The notes: generated by a model not told the origin, from the sequence alone. A DNA stretch of 64,000 bases from Streptococcus constellatus (GCF_902167705.1 NZ_CABHMZ010000019.1:20273-84272); one strand, 5' to 3'. Counted from the stretch's first letter, positions 38,784-49,331 are shown. Program-made: numbers and translations.

Positions 38784-39531
38784 ATAGTAACATTCCTTCG
38801 TCTATGCCAAATTCCGTTAGGATTTGCTGGATTCGGTCGAAATTCAAGCGAAAATGTTCTAACGTATGAGCATCAGAGCCAACAGAATACTTTGTTCCTC
38901 CCAATTCTTTCACCAAAGATAGAGCATAGATGTAAATATCTTCATGATTGTAGAGATACATAGACTTGCCATTCAGTTCAAATGCTAAGTCGTAATCTAT
39001 CATTTTTTGAAAAAGGGTGCGGAGTTGAGGTTCAAAGTTTTTCAATTCTTCAACCGTCACATTGAACTTGCGAAAACCATAGTCAAAATGAGCCAAAACA
39101 TCAGCTAGAATACTTTCAATAGCTTCTTCCATTTCTTTAAAGTAAGCTGGAATCACTTTCATTTTATCAGATTGCAAAGCAGGTTCTTCTAAGTAATCGA
39201 ACTTCCCATTATGGTGAACAGACAACAGTTTTAAATCATAATTTTTATTTTCTAAGAAAGCTAAAATATCTTTCTTTCGTGGTCTATAATAGCCAATCTC
39301 AATCCCTTTTTTGATTCGATTTCCGTATTTCCGATTGAGAGCAGCTATTTTTCTAGAATAAGACTCATAATCAGGAATATCATCATGAGGAGAGCCTGCA
39401 TCATACGGATAGGGATTAGACAAATCCAGATGTTCACTCGTCACGATTTCACCGTCGTAATGTTCCAAATAATCTCTGAAATCAGCATCTGAATCGTAAG
39501 AAAAGTAAGTATGAAGATGATTATCGCGCAC
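38782..39531 (-). CDS. PHP-domain histidinol-phosphatase-like protein
   Basis: 249 residues of the HisJ/PHP phosphoesterase family. Metal-binding residues are visible: NHLHTYFSYDSDA at the start, TSEHLDL, SVHHNG, and GSDAHTLEHF near the end. Without other histidine genes nearby, the substrate is uncertain. The start is a GTG at 39531 with GGAGG at 8 nt. Stands alone. Confidence 0.85.
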   Translation of the reverse strand: MRDNHLHTYFSYDSDADFRDYLEHYDGEIVTSEHLDLSNPYPYDAGSPHDDIPDYESYSRKIAALNRKYGNRIKKGIEIGYYRPRKKDILAFLENKNYDLKLLSVHHNGKFDYLEEPALQSDKMKVIPAYFKEMEEAIESILADVLAHFDYGFRKFNVTVEELKNFEPQLRTLFQKMIDYDLAFELNGKSMYLYNHEDIYIYALSLVKELGGTKYSVGSDAHTLEHFRLNFDRIQQILTEFGIDEGMLL

Positions 39532-39757
39532 AATGTTTTCCTCCTATCATTTCTATAAAACTAAGGAATTATATAGCAGTTTATACTAACTACAATATAT
39601 ATATTATTTTTAAACAAAATTTTCATAAATTTGATAATTTTATTTTGTAGTTGTGTAAACAAGGATATAGTTTTCTTTATTATTTCATAAGCAGTAACAA
39701 CTGTTGCATTCATTAAAAATTAGATACAATTCACTCCTGCAGATAATAAATAATGGA
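39532..39757. other. AT-rich intergenic region
   Basis: 226 bp between the PHP gene and the MFS gene, both on the minus strand. It should hold the PHP promoter. I see no gene, repeat or strong terminator in it. Confidence 0.5.
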
Positions 39758-40951
39758 CTAATTTTTGATTGATTTCAATTGTTTACGAATCATTTGGAAA
39801 ACAATCACTAAAAGCGGCGTTAGTAAGATAAGGACTAACCCTAATCCAATAAAAGTCTGATCAAAGCCAAAACTGTCAATCAGCCAACCAACAATTGGAA
39901 AAATGATAATCATGCTGAAACTGAACATCATTGAAGCAATACTTAACATGGTCGCTCTGGCTGAACTTGGTAAATACTGTTGCAAGTCATTGTAAAATAT
40001 TGGTTGATACATGGCATACAAAGTATTTGTCGTCAAATAAACAAGGATATATATAAATGGCGTCCCCAAAAATGACAGCACATAAGCCATTCCTGTTAAA
40101 CTGACAACTACTGGAAAAATCCGAAAAGAATGCCATGTTTTCCCAATCTTACTAGCAATAGAAACTGCCAAAATATTTAAGACACTGCCAATCAACATAA
40201 CTGTCGAAATTTGCCATCCAGCTAAATTCGGTAATTGTTTTTGATAGTAAAAATAAAACATACACATCATTGTTCCAACGAATTGAAAAGTCATCATCCA
40301 CGTAAAAAGACTGGGATTACTTTTCATTTCTTCTTTTACCGTCAGGATTATTTTCTTCATCGTGACCACTTCATCAGTTTTCCTTTTAAGCGTTGGTTCT
40401 TTTATGAACCAAATCAGGATTAAAACAATAATAGAAACTGCAATCATGATATAATAAGTAATATACAAATATCCATGTACAAATAATCCAGCTAACACCG
40501 TTCCTAAAGAAATTGCTGCTTCTGAAACGCCTGACATCAAGCTTGATATTTTCAAATAACGATCTTTTAAGTCCGCTTCTATAGCGGAGTCATATAACAG
40601 TGCAGAGCTCGTTCCTGAATCAAAATTGTAGGACAAAGCATTGGCCATCATTGCGATTGCATATATCCAAAAGTTTCCTTGCCCTATCAACATTAAAACA
40701 GATGATAAAATGCCTGCCGAACGGCTTAAATACAGATTGGTTTTATAAGAAAATCGATCTGCCAACATGCCTGACGGAATTTCAAAAATGACGCCAGTTG
40801 CATGAAATATACTTTCTAAAAGTCCAATTTGCAGTAAAGACATTCCATTTTGACTGAGAAATAAAATCCAAAAACTTGTAATACCCAAAAATCCTAAAAA
40901 CTCCACTCCAGCCATGAGAGGAATATTTCTTTTATAACTTCTCCTAAACAT
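39758..40951 (-). CDS. MFS transporter
   Basis: 397 residues with about 12 membrane helices. The conserved loop 2-3 motif appears as GMLADRFSYKTNL. Central basic loop at about 185-205 (KEPTLKRKTDEV). The family includes drug exporters and metabolite transporters; the substrate is unknown. AAAGGAA precedes the ATG. Same strand as asnS upstream but separated by the asnS terminator. Confidence 0.87.
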   Translation of the reverse strand: MFRRSYKRNIPLMAGVEFLGFLGITSFWILFLSQNGMSLLQIGLLESIFHATGVIFEIPSGMLADRFSYKTNLYLSRSAGILSSVLMLIGQGNFWIYAIAMMANALSYNFDSGTSSALLYDSAIEADLKDRYLKISSLMSGVSEAAISLGTVLAGLFVHGYLYITYYIMIAVSIIVLILIWFIKEPTLKRKTDEVVTMKKIILTVKEEMKSNPSLFTWMMTFQFVGTMMCMFYFYYQKQLPNLAGWQISTVMLIGSVLNILAVSIASKIGKTWHSFRIFPVVVSLTGMAYVLSFLGTPFIYILVYLTTNTLYAMYQPIFYNDLQQYLPSSARATMLSIASMMFSFSMIIIFPIVGWLIDSFGFDQTFIGLGLVLILLTPLLVIVFQMIRKQLKSIKN

Positions 40952-41033
40952 ACTTTTTCCTTTATCAAGAAGAAACTGAACTTTCTGTTCAATTTTCTTA
41001 CTTGCTCATTTTTCATAATCTTTTAATTTTTAA

Positions 41034-41055
41034 AAAAACGCCAATCGGCGTTTTT
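41034..41055 (-). terminator. asnS terminator
   Basis: AAAACGCC/GGCGTTTT with loop AATC, followed on the minus strand by TTTAAAAATT. Confidence 0.85.
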
Positions 41056-41062
41056 ACATTTC

Positions 41063-42409
41063 CTAAGGTTCAATTCTGTGGAGCATACGTGGGAATGGAA
41101 TGGCTTCACGGATGTGTTTCGTTCCTGCAACAAATGTCACCATACGTTCCAAACCAAGTCCAAATCCAGCATGCGGTACAGATCCATATTTACGAAGGTC
41201 AAGGTAGAAAGCATAATCATCGGGATTTAAACCATTTTCTTCAATCTTCGTTAATAATGTTTCATAATTTTCTTCACGAGCAGAACCACCAATGATTTCT
41301 CCATAGCCTTCTGGTGCTAAAAGATCTGCACAAAGAACACGTTCTTCATTTCCAGGAACAGGTTTCATATAGAAAGCCTTAAAGCTAGCAGGGTAGTTCA
41401 CAACGAACGTTGGCACACCAAAATAGTTTGAAATCCAAGTTTCATGCGGTGAACCGAAATCATCCCCTCGTTCGATATGCTCGTACTCTGCATTTTCATC
41501 ATTCTCATGTTCTTGTAAAAGGTCAATTACTTCATCGTAAGAAATACGTTTGAAGGGTTCTGCCACGTATTTTTTAAGAAGATCAGTATCACGTTCCAAC
41601 ACTTCAAGCGCATGTGGTGCACGATCCAGAACTCCTTGAATCAAAGCCTTCACATAAGCCTCTTGAAGATCAAGCGACTCGTCATGAGTGACGAAGGGAT
41701 ATTCCGCATCCATCATCCAGAATTCTGTCAAGTGGCGCCGTGTTTTAGACTTTTCAGCACGGAAAACAGGACCGAAGTCAAATACACGACCAAGTGCCAT
41801 AGCACCTGCTTCTAAGTAAAGTTGCCCAGATTGACTTAGAAAGGCAGGAGTTCCAAAATAATCTGTTTCAAAAAGCTCTGTGGAATCTTCCGCTGCATTT
41901 CCTGATAAAATCGGACTATCAAATTTGATAAAGCCATTGCGGTCAAAAAATTCATAGGAAGCATAGATAATCGCGTTGCGAATTTGCATAATTGCCATTT
42001 GCTTGCGTGAACGCAGCCATAAGTGGCGGTGGTCCATCAAAAAGTCTGTTCCGTGCTCCTTTGGTGTGATAGGATAATCATTAGACTCTCCAACAATTTC
42101 AATATCCGTCACGTCTAATTCATATCCAAATTTTGAACGCTCATCTTCTTTGACGATCCCTTTTACCAAAACAGATGTTTCTTGGTTCAAGTGTTTGATG
42201 ATATTAAATTTATTCAAACCCTCTTCTTCGCCAAATTTTTCAAGGAAATTTGGCTTGAAAGCCACAGCTTGGAAAAAGGCAGTCCCGTCGCGCAATTGCA
42301 GAAAAGCAATCTTTCCTTTTCCTGATTTATTGGCAACCCAAGCACCTATCGTCACTTCTTCTCCGACATGATTTTTAACATCAATAATTGAAGTATATTT
42401 TGTTGACAC
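41063..42409 (-). CDS. asnS: Asparaginyl-tRNA synthetase
   Basis: 448 residues, the usual length. Class II aminoacyl-tRNA synthetase charging tRNA-Asn. The N-terminal OB fold is at about 15-105 ([24 protein letters not shown] is split by the domain); class II motif 2 appears as [15 protein letters not shown] and motif 3 as [10 protein letters not shown]. The start is a GTG at 42409 with a weak AAAGAG site. It follows aspC by 14 nt in the ypmB-aspC-asnS order also found in Bacillus. Confidence 0.96.
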   Translation of the reverse strand: MSTKYTSIIDVKNHVGEEVTIGAWVANKSGKGKIAFLQLRDGTAFFQAVAFKPNFLEKFGEEEGLNKFNIIKHLNQETSVLVKGIVKEDERSKFGYELDVTDIEIVGESNDYPITPKEHGTDFLMDHRHLWLRSRKQMAIMQIRNAIIYASYEFFDRNGFIKFDSPILSGNAAEDSTELFETDYFGTPAFLSQSGQLYLEAGAMALGRVFDFGPVFRAEKSKTRRHLTEFWMMDAEYPFVTHDESLDLQEAYVKALIQGVLDRAPHALEVLERDTDLLKKYVAEPFKRISYDEVIDLLQEHENDENAEYEHIERGDDFGSPHETWISNYFGVPTFVVNYPASFKAFYMKPVPGNEERVLCADLLAPEGYGEIIGGSAREENYETLLTKIEENGLNPDDYAFYLDLRKYGSVPHAGFGLGLERMVTFVAGTKHIREAIPFPRMLHRIEP

Positions 42410-42423
42410 GTTTTTTCTCTTTT

Positions 42424-43608
42424 CTATTTTATTTTTTTCATAAATTGGTGAAGACGTTTAATCGCTTCTTTTAAAGTATCCATATCCGTCGCATAACTAA
42501 GACGAACATTCTCTGGCGCACCAAAGCCAGCACCTGTTACAAGAGCGACACCTACTTCTTCTAGAATTGCTGTTGTAAACTCTGTCACATCTGAATAGCC
42601 TTTCATTTCCATTGCTTTTTTTACATTTGGAAAGAGGTAAAAAGCTCCTTGCGGTTTCACCACTTCAAAACCAGGAACCTCTGCAAGCAAAGGATAAATG
42701 ATATTGAGACGTTCTTCAAAAGCCTGACGCATGGCTTCAACAGTATCTTGAGGACCCTTTAAAGCTTCAATTGCCGCATATTGAGAAGCAGCAGTTGGAT
42801 TAGAAGTCGTTTGTCCAGCCACTTTACTCATCGCTGCAATGATTTCAGGTTCTCCAACAGCATAACCAAGTCTCCAACCAGTCATCGAATACGACTTAGA
42901 TACACCATTGATAACAATTGTTTGCTTGCGAATAGCTTCAGACAGACTCGAAATCGGTGTAAATTCATTTCCATTGTAAACCAAGCGACCATAAATATCA
43001 TCTGCCAAAATGAGAATATCATGCTCTACAGCCCAATTACCTATCGCTAATAACTCTTCAGCAGTATAAATCATTCCCGTTGGATTAGAAGGAGAATTGA
43101 GCACCAAAACTTTCGTTTTCTCTGTCCGAGCAGCCTCTAATTGCTCAACGGTCACTTTGAAATGATTTGCTTCCGTCGCTTGAACAAAAACTGGTATCCC
43201 TTCTGCCATCTTAATCTGGTCGCCATAACTAACCCAACACGGTGCCGGAATAATCGCTTCATCACCTGGATTGATGACACTCATAAAAAAGGTGTAAAGG
43301 GAGAACTTTGCACCCGTTGCAACAGTCACTTGACTTGGTTTAATCGTATAACCATAGTATTTTGCAAAATAAGCTACAATTGCTTCCTTTAATTCAGGCA
43401 AACCACTAGTAACCGTATAAAAGCTAGCTCTACCGTCTTTTATTGCAGAGATAGCTGCATCTTGAATATTCTTCGGAGTAGGAAAATCTGGCTCTCCCAA
43501 AGTCAGCGAAAGGATATCACGCCCTTGTGCTTTTAAAGCTTTTGCGCGCGCTGCTGCTGCTAAGGTTACACTTTCTTCCATATTTAAAACACGATTTGAT
43601 AATATCAT
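42424..43608 (-). CDS. aspC: Aspartate aminotransferase (class I)
   Basis: 394 residues. Pyridoxal-phosphate enzyme moving the amino group between aspartate and 2-oxoglutarate. SNPTGMIYT and the Schiff-base lysine in [15 protein letters not shown] are clear. Its ATG overlaps the ypmB stop by 4 nt and has GGAGG. Linked to asnS, which uses the amidated product of aspartate. Confidence 0.93.
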   Translation of the reverse strand: MILSNRVLNMEESVTLAAAARAKALKAQGRDILSLTLGEPDFPTPKNIQDAAISAIKDGRASFYTVTSGLPELKEAIVAYFAKYYGYTIKPSQVTVATGAKFSLYTFFMSVINPGDEAIIPAPCWVSYGDQIKMAEGIPVFVQATEANHFKVTVEQLEAARTEKTKVLVLNSPSNPTGMIYTAEELLAIGNWAVEHDILILADDIYGRLVYNGNEFTPISSLSEAIRKQTIVINGVSKSYSMTGWRLGYAVGEPEIIAAMSKVAGQTTSNPTAASQYAAIEALKGPQDTVEAMRQAFEERLNIIYPLLAEVPGFEVVKPQGAFYLFPNVKKAMEMKGYSDVTEFTTAILEEVGVALVTGAGFGAPENVRLSYATDMDTLKEAIKRLHQFMKKIK

Positions 43609-44093
43609 AGCCCCTCCTTACTGAGTAACCCTCCCGTTTCAAATCCGACATTGTAATAAGTTGTTTCGGATTTAATTTCCCAGATTGGCTGCTCATTTAT
43701 ATAGCCAAATGTTACTTTATCAATTTGTTTGGCGCCACTATCTCGAGCGATTTTTTCTGCTTTTTCTTGACTAATTCCTTTAGACAACTCATAAGTATAG
43801 ATTTTATCACTATCAGCTTCTATCAAAACAGCAAGCTGTGTCTTTTTACGATTCTTCCCCAAAAGACTATAATAACTCTTTTTGCCGTTATAGATAGCAA
43901 AGCGATCCACTTCATCCAAATCTGCGTATTCGCGAGCGATTTTGCTAGCTGTTTCCTTAGCAGATTGATAAGGAGTCATAGATAGATTTAAAATGTAAAG
44001 AAAAGAAAAAGTGAGAACGGCTAAAACTATCACACTTCCGATAATATATTGCCAAATAACGAAAATTTTATCATTTTTTCTTCTATTTTTCAC
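43605..44093 (-). CDS. YpmB-like DUF5590 membrane protein
   Basis: 162 residues, one N-terminal membrane helix (about 15-33) and an extracellular alpha/beta domain with two PepSY-like repeats (SAKETASKIAREY and SQEKAEKIARDSG). The function is unknown. The GTG start at 44093 lies six bases after a TATAAT box on the minus strand, so its message may be leaderless, though GTG is unusual for that. First gene of ypmB-aspC-asnS. Confidence 0.82.
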   Translation of the reverse strand: MKNRRKNDKIFVIWQYIIGSVIVLAVLTFSFLYILNLSMTPYQSAKETASKIAREYADLDEVDRFAIYNGKKSYYSLLGKNRKKTQLAVLIEADSDKIYTYELSKGISQEKAEKIARDSGAKQIDKVTFGYINEQPIWEIKSETTYYNVGFETGGLLSKEGL

Positions 44094-44099
44094 TCGTCC

Positions 44100-44171
44100 A
44101 TTATACTATAAATAAGGATTTTTTTCTATCTTTTTCTAAAATTTGATTTTATTACTACTTATTGATAAAAT
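44100..44171. promoter_or_regulatory. Divergent promoters of ypmB and marR, both leaderless-type
   Basis: Plus strand: TTGATT (44143-44148), 17 bp, TAAAAT (44166-44171), six bases, ATG at 44178. Minus strand: TATAAT at 44105-44100, six bases, GTG at 44093. Neither gene has a convincing Shine-Dalgarno sequence. Confidence 0.62.
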
Positions 44172-44177
44172 ACAGAT

Positions 44178-44624
44178 ATGGACAAACTAACAAATCTTTT
44201 ACAGGAAAATCGTCTTGATTTAAAAACAATGAGTGTTTTAAATAAAGCAATTCGCACCATTCGGCATTTTGAAAGCCAAGCAGCAAAACAACACAATCTG
44301 ACTCCCACTCAATTTTCAGTCTTAGAAACTCTTTATAGCAAAGGGAACTTACGCATTCAAGACTTAATTGATAAAATGCTTGCTACATCTGGAAATATGA
44401 CTGTTGTCATAAAAAATATGATACGAAATGGCTGGATTTTTCGAACCTGTGATCCATCTGATCGGCGTTCTTTTTTAGTCGGATTGACCCCAGAAGGACG
44501 TAGCAAAATTGAAACGGTGCTCCCAGAGCATATTCAAAATATCCAGCAAGGATTAAGGATTTTAACAGAGCAAGATAAAGAAGATTTGATTCGGATTTTA
44601 AAAAAATTTAAAAATTTGAGCTAA
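44178..44624 (+). CDS. MarR family transcriptional regulator
   Basis: 148 residues. The winged helix is at about 48-105, with RIQDLIDKMLATSGNMTVVIKNM as recognition helices and DRRSFLVGLTPEGR as the wing. It likely senses phenolic compounds or redox stress and controls the flavin reductase 66 nt downstream. The promoter lies six bases from the ATG and no ribosome-binding site is visible. Confidence 0.9.
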   Translation: MDKLTNLLQENRLDLKTMSVLNKAIRTIRHFESQAAKQHNLTPTQFSVLETLYSKGNLRIQDLIDKMLATSGNMTVVIKNMIRNGWIFRTCDPSDRRSFLVGLTPEGRSKIETVLPEHIQNIQQGLRILTEQDKEDLIRILKKFKNLS

Positions 44625-44628
44625 TTTC

Positions 44629-44657
44629 TTGCTAACTAGTGATATTTGTTGTAACAT
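44629..44657 (+). promoter_or_regulatory. Promoter of the FMN reductase gene
   Basis: TTGCTA (44629-44634), 17-bp spacer, TAACAT (44652-44657). The palindrome ACTAGT is in the spacer; this is where a MarR protein could bind. Confidence 0.5.
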
Positions 44658-44690
44658 AAACAGGTACAAAAGAAAAGGAGAGTGACTTAT

Positions 44691-45242
44691 ATGTCTAAAA
44701 AAGTACTATTTATCGTCGGGTCTCTTCGTCAAGGCTCATTCAATCATCAATTAGCTACTCAGGCTGAAAACATTCTTGCTGACAAAGCTGAAGTTTCTTA
44801 TCTTGATTTCAAAGATGTTCCATTTTTCAACCAAGATATTGAAAGCCCAGCTCCTGCTGCTGTTGCCAAAGCTCGCGAAGAAATTCTTGCCGCTGACGCT
44901 GTCTGGATTTTCTCCCCAACTTATAACTGGGCAATCCCAGGAGTCGTAAAAAATCTTTTAGACTGGCTATCACGTGCTCTTGATCTTTCAGAGCCTGCTG
45001 GACCTTCTGCTCTCAACGAAAAGCTTGTAACAGTTTCCTCTGTAGCAAATGGAACTTCTCCAGATGAAGTTTTCAAACATTATCGCAGCCTCCTTCCATT
45101 TATTCGCATGAATGTCGTTGAACCATTCACTGGTGTTGCTGTGAACCCAGAAGCATGGGGAACTGGTCAATTGACAGTTTCTGAAGAAAAGCAAGCTGAA
45201 CTCGCAGCCCAAGCTGAAGCATTATTAGCAGCGATTAACTAA
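44691..45242 (+). CDS. NADPH-dependent FMN reductase
   Basis: 183-residue flavodoxin-like protein. The FMN-phosphate loop is [13 protein letters not shown] and the [21 protein letters not shown] segment is typical of the NADPH-dependent FMN/quinone/azo reductases. The ATG at 44691 is used, 10 nt from GGAG; a GTG three codons earlier sits right on that site. Probably regulated by the MarR protein before it. Confidence 0.88.
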   Translation: MSKKVLFIVGSLRQGSFNHQLATQAENILADKAEVSYLDFKDVPFFNQDIESPAPAAVAKAREEILAADAVWIFSPTYNWAIPGVVKNLLDWLSRALDLSEPAGPSALNEKLVTVSSVANGTSPDEVFKHYRSLLPFIRMNVVEPFTGVAVNPEAWGTGQLTVSEEKQAELAAQAEALLAAIN

Positions 45243-45251
45243 AAATAACCC

Positions 45252-45286
45252 AAAACGGAATGACGCTTTTATATCATTCCGTTTTT
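45252..45286. terminator. Bidirectional terminator
   Basis: AAAACGGAATGA pairs with TCATTCCGTTTT, with T runs on both sides; it overlaps the yaaA stop. Confidence 0.85.
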
Positions 45287-46017
45287 TGTTTATTTTCCTT
45301 GACAAAGACATAAGTATCTATGGTGGATAAATCTTCTCGCAAGGCAAAGCCTGCAAATTGCAATTGCTTGATTTCTTCTTTCGTTGTTATTTGATTTTCA
45401 ATTAAGGCAGTTAAAAATTGACCACGAGCCTTTTTAGAAATAGTTGAGTGAACTTTCAAACTCCCTTCTCTGTCTTCTAAAAATTTAAACCGAAGCATCT
45501 TATCGCGTATAGATTTGGAAAACACTGTCTCAAACTCACTTGATAGCAGAGATAAAATCATTTCCTCGTCTGAAATAGCTGCATCATAATCATTGCGCCA
45601 ATAATTTTTCAGGCTTTTGCCTGAAATAGTGCATTTCGCTAAAAAATCCAATCGATGAGGTGAAATCAATGCCATAGCTGGCATAATACCATATAGACTA
45701 GAGGTGATGAACAAATGGTTGTCTATATACCTCGACTCTTTCTCCGTTAAATCCCTTCTTTTGATGTTTCGATACATAAGACCATCAAATAAATGCAAAG
45801 CTGGATAAGTCAAGGCCTGCTCATTTTTTAATTGTTGAAGATGAATGTACTCTTCTTCTGCTCGTTCCAGACTAATATGATAGAAATGCGCTAATTCTTC
45901 AATAGAATACTGTGACAGACTAGCTACAATTGTTTTTGTTTGCTCCGAAAGAAAACATTTCCCCTGAGGTTTAAGGCTAAGATTCATTTCCTTTGCAGTT
46001 GGAATTAAAATTTTCAT
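45274..46017 (-). CDS. yaaA: Peroxide stress protein YaaA (DUF328)
   Basis: 247 residues, family length. YaaA lowers free iron and protects DNA during peroxide stress in E. coli; a similar role is plausible in a catalase-negative streptococcus that makes H2O2. Typical segments are MKILIPTAKEMN, ALHLFDGLMYRNI and ITSSLYGIMPAMALISPHRL. Confidence 0.9.
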   Translation of the reverse strand: MKILIPTAKEMNLSLKPQGKCFLSEQTKTIVASLSQYSIEELAHFYHISLERAEEEYIHLQQLKNEQALTYPALHLFDGLMYRNIKRRDLTEKESRYIDNHLFITSSLYGIMPAMALISPHRLDFLAKCTISGKSLKNYWRNDYDAAISDEEMILSLLSSEFETVFSKSIRDKMLRFKFLEDREGSLKVHSTISKKARGQFLTALIENQITTKEEIKQLQFAGFALREDLSTIDTYVFVKENKQKTE

Positions 46018-46130
46018 AATCTTATTGTATCAAAAGTTATTTTGCAGAACAACTGATTTTTCTCTTGACATTAGACATTTGTTATCATATAATCTAGTTA
46101 TAAAGACCAGATAAGAAAGAGGTGAATATT

Positions 46131-46589
46131 TTGGAAATCACAAAATTCCCAACTTGGGAAGAATTACCTGACTTGGATCTCTATCTTGATCAGGTTCTCC
46201 TTTATGTGAATGGTGTAAACGAACAAGCCTTTCATGGCACAGATAAATCCTTAACCGCTGCTATGGTTAATAACTATGTGAAACACGCTCACATCCCGAA
46301 GCCAATTAAGAAAAAATACAATCGCGTACAAATTGCTCGTTTGATTGTATTGACGACGTTAAAACCTGTCTTTCCAATACCGGATATTATCAAGACGATT
46401 CAGCTTTTGGTAAACGAAAAGGATTCTGCTACTCTCTATAATGAATTTGTCTATTGTATGCGAGAAGAAAAAGCAGACAATACTGCACTTGCTATTGAAG
46501 CAGCTTGTCAAACAGTGAAATTATTTCATCAAACGAAAGATCTTGCTTTATCCTTGGAAAGGAGGACAAAAGATGAACCAAACCTTTAA
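46131..46589 (+). CDS. DUF1836 family protein
   Basis: 152 residues, with a central helix-turn-helix-like segment (TAAMVNNYVKHAHIPKP, then KKYNRVQIARLIVL) related to MerR-like recognition. Likely a DNA-binding protein; the target is unknown. A TTG at 46131, six bases after GAGGTG, is the best start; an in-frame GTG at 46122 sits within that site. Overlaps the next gene by 17 nt. Confidence 0.78.
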   Translation: MEITKFPTWEELPDLDLYLDQVLLYVNGVNEQAFHGTDKSLTAAMVNNYVKHAHIPKPIKKKYNRVQIARLIVLTTLKPVFPIPDIIKTIQLLVNEKDSATLYNEFVYCMREEKADNTALAIEAACQTVKLFHQTKDLALSLERRTKDEPNL

Positions 46590-47220
46590 ACTTAGCAAGC
46601 GACTAAGCTTTGTAGAGGAAATCGCCAATGCAGTTACTCATGCTGTCGGCGCTGTCATCATGCTGGTTTTACTTCCCATCTCAGCCATTTACAGCTATGA
46701 AGAGCATGGTGTACTTGCCGCTGTCGGAGTTTCAATTTTTGTCATCAGTTTATTTCTGATGTTTCTTTCCTCAACGATTTACCATTCAATGAGTTACGGT
46801 TCCACTCATAAGTATATCTTACGAATTATCGACCATTCAATGATTTATATCGCTATTGCTGGAAGTTACACACCAGTCGTACTATCTCTCATGAACAATT
46901 GGCTGGGCTACCTTATCATCACAATTCAATGGGGAACGACCATTTTTGGTATTTTGTATAAAATATTTGCTAAAAAAGTTAATGAAAAATTCAGCTTAGC
47001 ACTTTATCTTATTATGGGTTGGTTAGTGATTCTGATTATTCCGCAAATCATTGGTCAAACGGGACCTATTTTCTGGGGCTTGATGTTAGCTGGAGGACTC
47101 TGCTACACGGTTGGTGCAGGATTTTATGCCAAGAAAAAACCATATTTCCACATGATTTGGCACCTCTTTATCCTAGCTGCATCTGCACTTCAATACCTTG
47201 CTATTGTCTATTTTATGTAA
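46573..47220 (+). CDS. Hemolysin III family membrane protein
   Basis: 215 residues with seven hydrophobic helices, of the HlyIII/PAQR family. Conserved residues are SFVEEIANAVTHAVGA at the start, STIYHSMSY and a late HMIWHLFILAASALQY with histidines that in the family bind zinc. Despite the name, haemolysis is unproven; family members act in membrane homeostasis. Strong AAAGGAGG site. Overlaps the DUF1836 gene, so co-regulated with it. Confidence 0.88.
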   Translation: MNQTFKLSKRLSFVEEIANAVTHAVGAVIMLVLLPISAIYSYEEHGVLAAVGVSIFVISLFLMFLSSTIYHSMSYGSTHKYILRIIDHSMIYIAIAGSYTPVVLSLMNNWLGYLIITIQWGTTIFGILYKIFAKKVNEKFSLALYLIMGWLVILIIPQIIGQTGPIFWGLMLAGGLCYTVGAGFYAKKKPYFHMIWHLFILAASALQYLAIVYFM

Positions 47221-47262
47221 GTAACTTTAAAAACAACTATTCGTAGAATGATTGTTGTAGAA

Positions 47263-47300
47263 AAAAAGCCAAGCTACTTTGAACAGTAACTTGGCTTTTT
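47263..47300. terminator. Bidirectional terminator
   Basis: AAAAAGCCAAG-TACT / AGTA-CTTGGCTTTTT, between the hemolysin III gene and the nucleoside permease gene, which converge. Confidence 0.85.
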
Positions 47301-47308
47301 GCAATAAA

Positions 47309-48265
47309 TTATTTGGATTTGATATAATTAACACCATCTGCTTTTGGTGCAACAGCTTTTCCAAAGAATGCTGCTAATACAACAATGGTTAATACATACG
47401 GTGCAATTTGCAAATAAACTGCTGGTACGTGTGATAAGAATGGCAATTGACTTCCGATAACAGCCAAACTTTGAGATAGTCCAAAGAAGAGACTTGAAAG
47501 CATGGCACCAATTGGATTCCATTTACCAAAGATCATCGCAGCTAGTGAGATGAAGCCTGGTCCGATAATCGTTGTCGCAGCAAAGTTTACTGAGATAGAC
47601 TGCGCATAAATCGCACCACCGACACCGCCAAGGAAACCTGAAATCATCACACCGTAATAACGCATGAGATAAACATTGATTCCCAATGTATCAGCCGCTT
47701 GTGGATGCTCCCCTACAGAACGTAAACGAAGCCCAAATTTCGTCTTAAACATAATGAACCAAGCTAGAAAGGCAAATGCTACTGCAATATATCCCATTAA
47801 ACTGGTATGTTTAAAGAAGATATCTCCAATGACAGGAATATCTGATAATAATGGAAAATTAAATTTACCAAATGATACTTGAATATTATCAGTTTGTCCT
47901 TTGTTATAAAAAGCTTTTACCAAGAAAATTGCTAATGCAGGTGCCATCAAATTGAGCACTGTACCACTAACAACATGGTCCGCACGGAAATTGATAGTCG
48001 CTACAGCATGGATGAGTGAGAAGATTAGACCCACAATACCACCGACTAAAAGTGAAAGCCAAGGAGTCAAATTTCCAAAAGTATTGACAAAGGTAAGATT
48101 AAAGACAACTCCTGAGAAAGCTCCCATAACCATAATACCTTCAAGTCCGACATTGACAACTCCGGCATGTTCGGAGAATGCACCGCCAATACTTGTAAAG
48201 ATTAAAGGCGCTGCATAAATGAGCATAGAGGAAACTAACAGACTTAACATTGTTACAAAATTCAT
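47309..48265 (-). CDS. Nucleoside ABC transporter permease (NupQ-like)
   Basis: 318 residues, about nine hydrophobic helices, branched-chain permease family. GGAFSEHAGVVNVGLEGIMVMGA and SVGEHPQAADTLGINV are typical of BMP-linked nucleoside permeases. It forms a heteromeric channel with the preceding permease. One base separates them. Last gene of the uptake operon. Confidence 0.9.
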   Translation of the reverse strand: MNFVTMLSLLVSSMLIYAAPLIFTSIGGAFSEHAGVVNVGLEGIMVMGAFSGVVFNLTFVNTFGNLTPWLSLLVGGIVGLIFSLIHAVATINFRADHVVSGTVLNLMAPALAIFLVKAFYNKGQTDNIQVSFGKFNFPLLSDIPVIGDIFFKHTSLMGYIAVAFAFLAWFIMFKTKFGLRLRSVGEHPQAADTLGINVYLMRYYGVMISGFLGGVGGAIYAQSISVNFAATTIIGPGFISLAAMIFGKWNPIGAMLSSLFFGLSQSLAVIGSQLPFLSHVPAVYLQIAPYVLTIVVLAAFFGKAVAPKADGVNYIKSK

Positions 48266-48266
48266 C

Positions 48267-49331
48267 TTATTTTCCTCCCTTTACTTTTGCTTGTTTTCTT
48301 GGTTTGATAAAGTGTTCAATGATATAATGAATACTTACGAAGAAAATGATAGACGCTGTTACAATATTGACCAACTCAGCTGGAATCGTTGCGGTATTCA
48401 TACCTGGGGCTCCGACTTGAAGCACAGCAAATAAGAAAGCTGCAAAGAGAATACCAATTGGTGAGTTATTTGCAAGTAGGCTGACAGCCATACCATTAAA
48501 GCCGACAGCGAGAGAACTTCCTTGTACATAGACATTTTGGAAAGTTCCAAGCCCTTCAACAACACCCCCGACACCAGCAAGGGCACCCGAGATAATCATT
48601 GAAAGAATAATCGTCCGTTTAGCAGACATACCTGCATATTCACTCGCATTTGGATTTAAGCCGACAGAGCGGATTTCAAATCCAAGTGTTGTTTTTTTCA
48701 ACATAAACCAGATCAGAGCAACGGCAATGATTGCAAAGAAGATTCCAATATTCATCCGTGAATTATTTGTCAGTGCTCGCAACCATTCTGTTTGATAGGT
48801 TGCATTGGCTCCAACTTTAACACTTGAGTCAATACTTTGCATAACACTCTTTGGGAGACTATGAATCATTGCATTTCCAACATAAAGAACAATGTAGTTC
48901 ATCATAATGGTCACAATAACTTCACTCGTTCCCAAATAAGCACGAAGAATACCAGGAATAGCACCGATAATTCCGCCAGCTACTGCTGCAATGACAACCG
49001 TCGCAAGAATCATAATAGGACGTGGAAGGTTAGGAAAAGAAAGTGCAAACCAGCCACTCAAAATCCAACCAGCTAAAGCTTGCCCTGGCAAGCCGACATT
49101 AAAGAAGCCAGCCCGACTTGCTACTGCAAATCCAAGAGCAATTAAAATAAGTGGACCCATTGCTCGGAAAATTTCACCAATGCTTCGAACAGTACCAAAG
49201 GCAGCTTTGAACAGTTCCTCATAGCCCCAGATAGCATCATAGCCAAAAATCCACATGATGATGGCACCGAGTAAAATCCCAAGAACAACTGAAATCAAAG
49301 GCACCGCAATTTGCTGTGTTTTCTTAGTCAT
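48267..49331 (-). CDS. Nucleoside ABC transporter permease (NupP-like)
   Basis: 354 residues with about ten hydrophobic helices. GFAVASRAGFFNVGLPGQALAG and RSVGLNPNASEYAGM match the family. The ATG at 49331 overlaps the end of the ATPase gene by 8 nt and has GGGAG six bases upstream; an upstream in-frame start would lie inside the ATPase gene. Confidence 0.9.
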   Translation of the reverse strand: MTKKTQQIAVPLISVVLGILLGAIIMWIFGYDAIWGYEELFKAAFGTVRSIGEIFRAMGPLILIALGFAVASRAGFFNVGLPGQALAGWILSGWFALSFPNLPRPIMILATVVIAAVAGGIIGAIPGILRAYLGTSEVIVTIMMNYIVLYVGNAMIHSLPKSVMQSIDSSVKVGANATYQTEWLRALTNNSRMNIGIFFAIIAVALIWFMLKKTTLGFEIRSVGLNPNASEYAGMSAKRTIILSMIISGALAGVGGVVEGLGTFQNVYVQGSSLAVGFNGMAVSLLANNSPIGILFAAFLFAVLQVGAPGMNTATIPAELVNIVTASIIFFVSIHYIIEHFIKPRKQAKVKGGK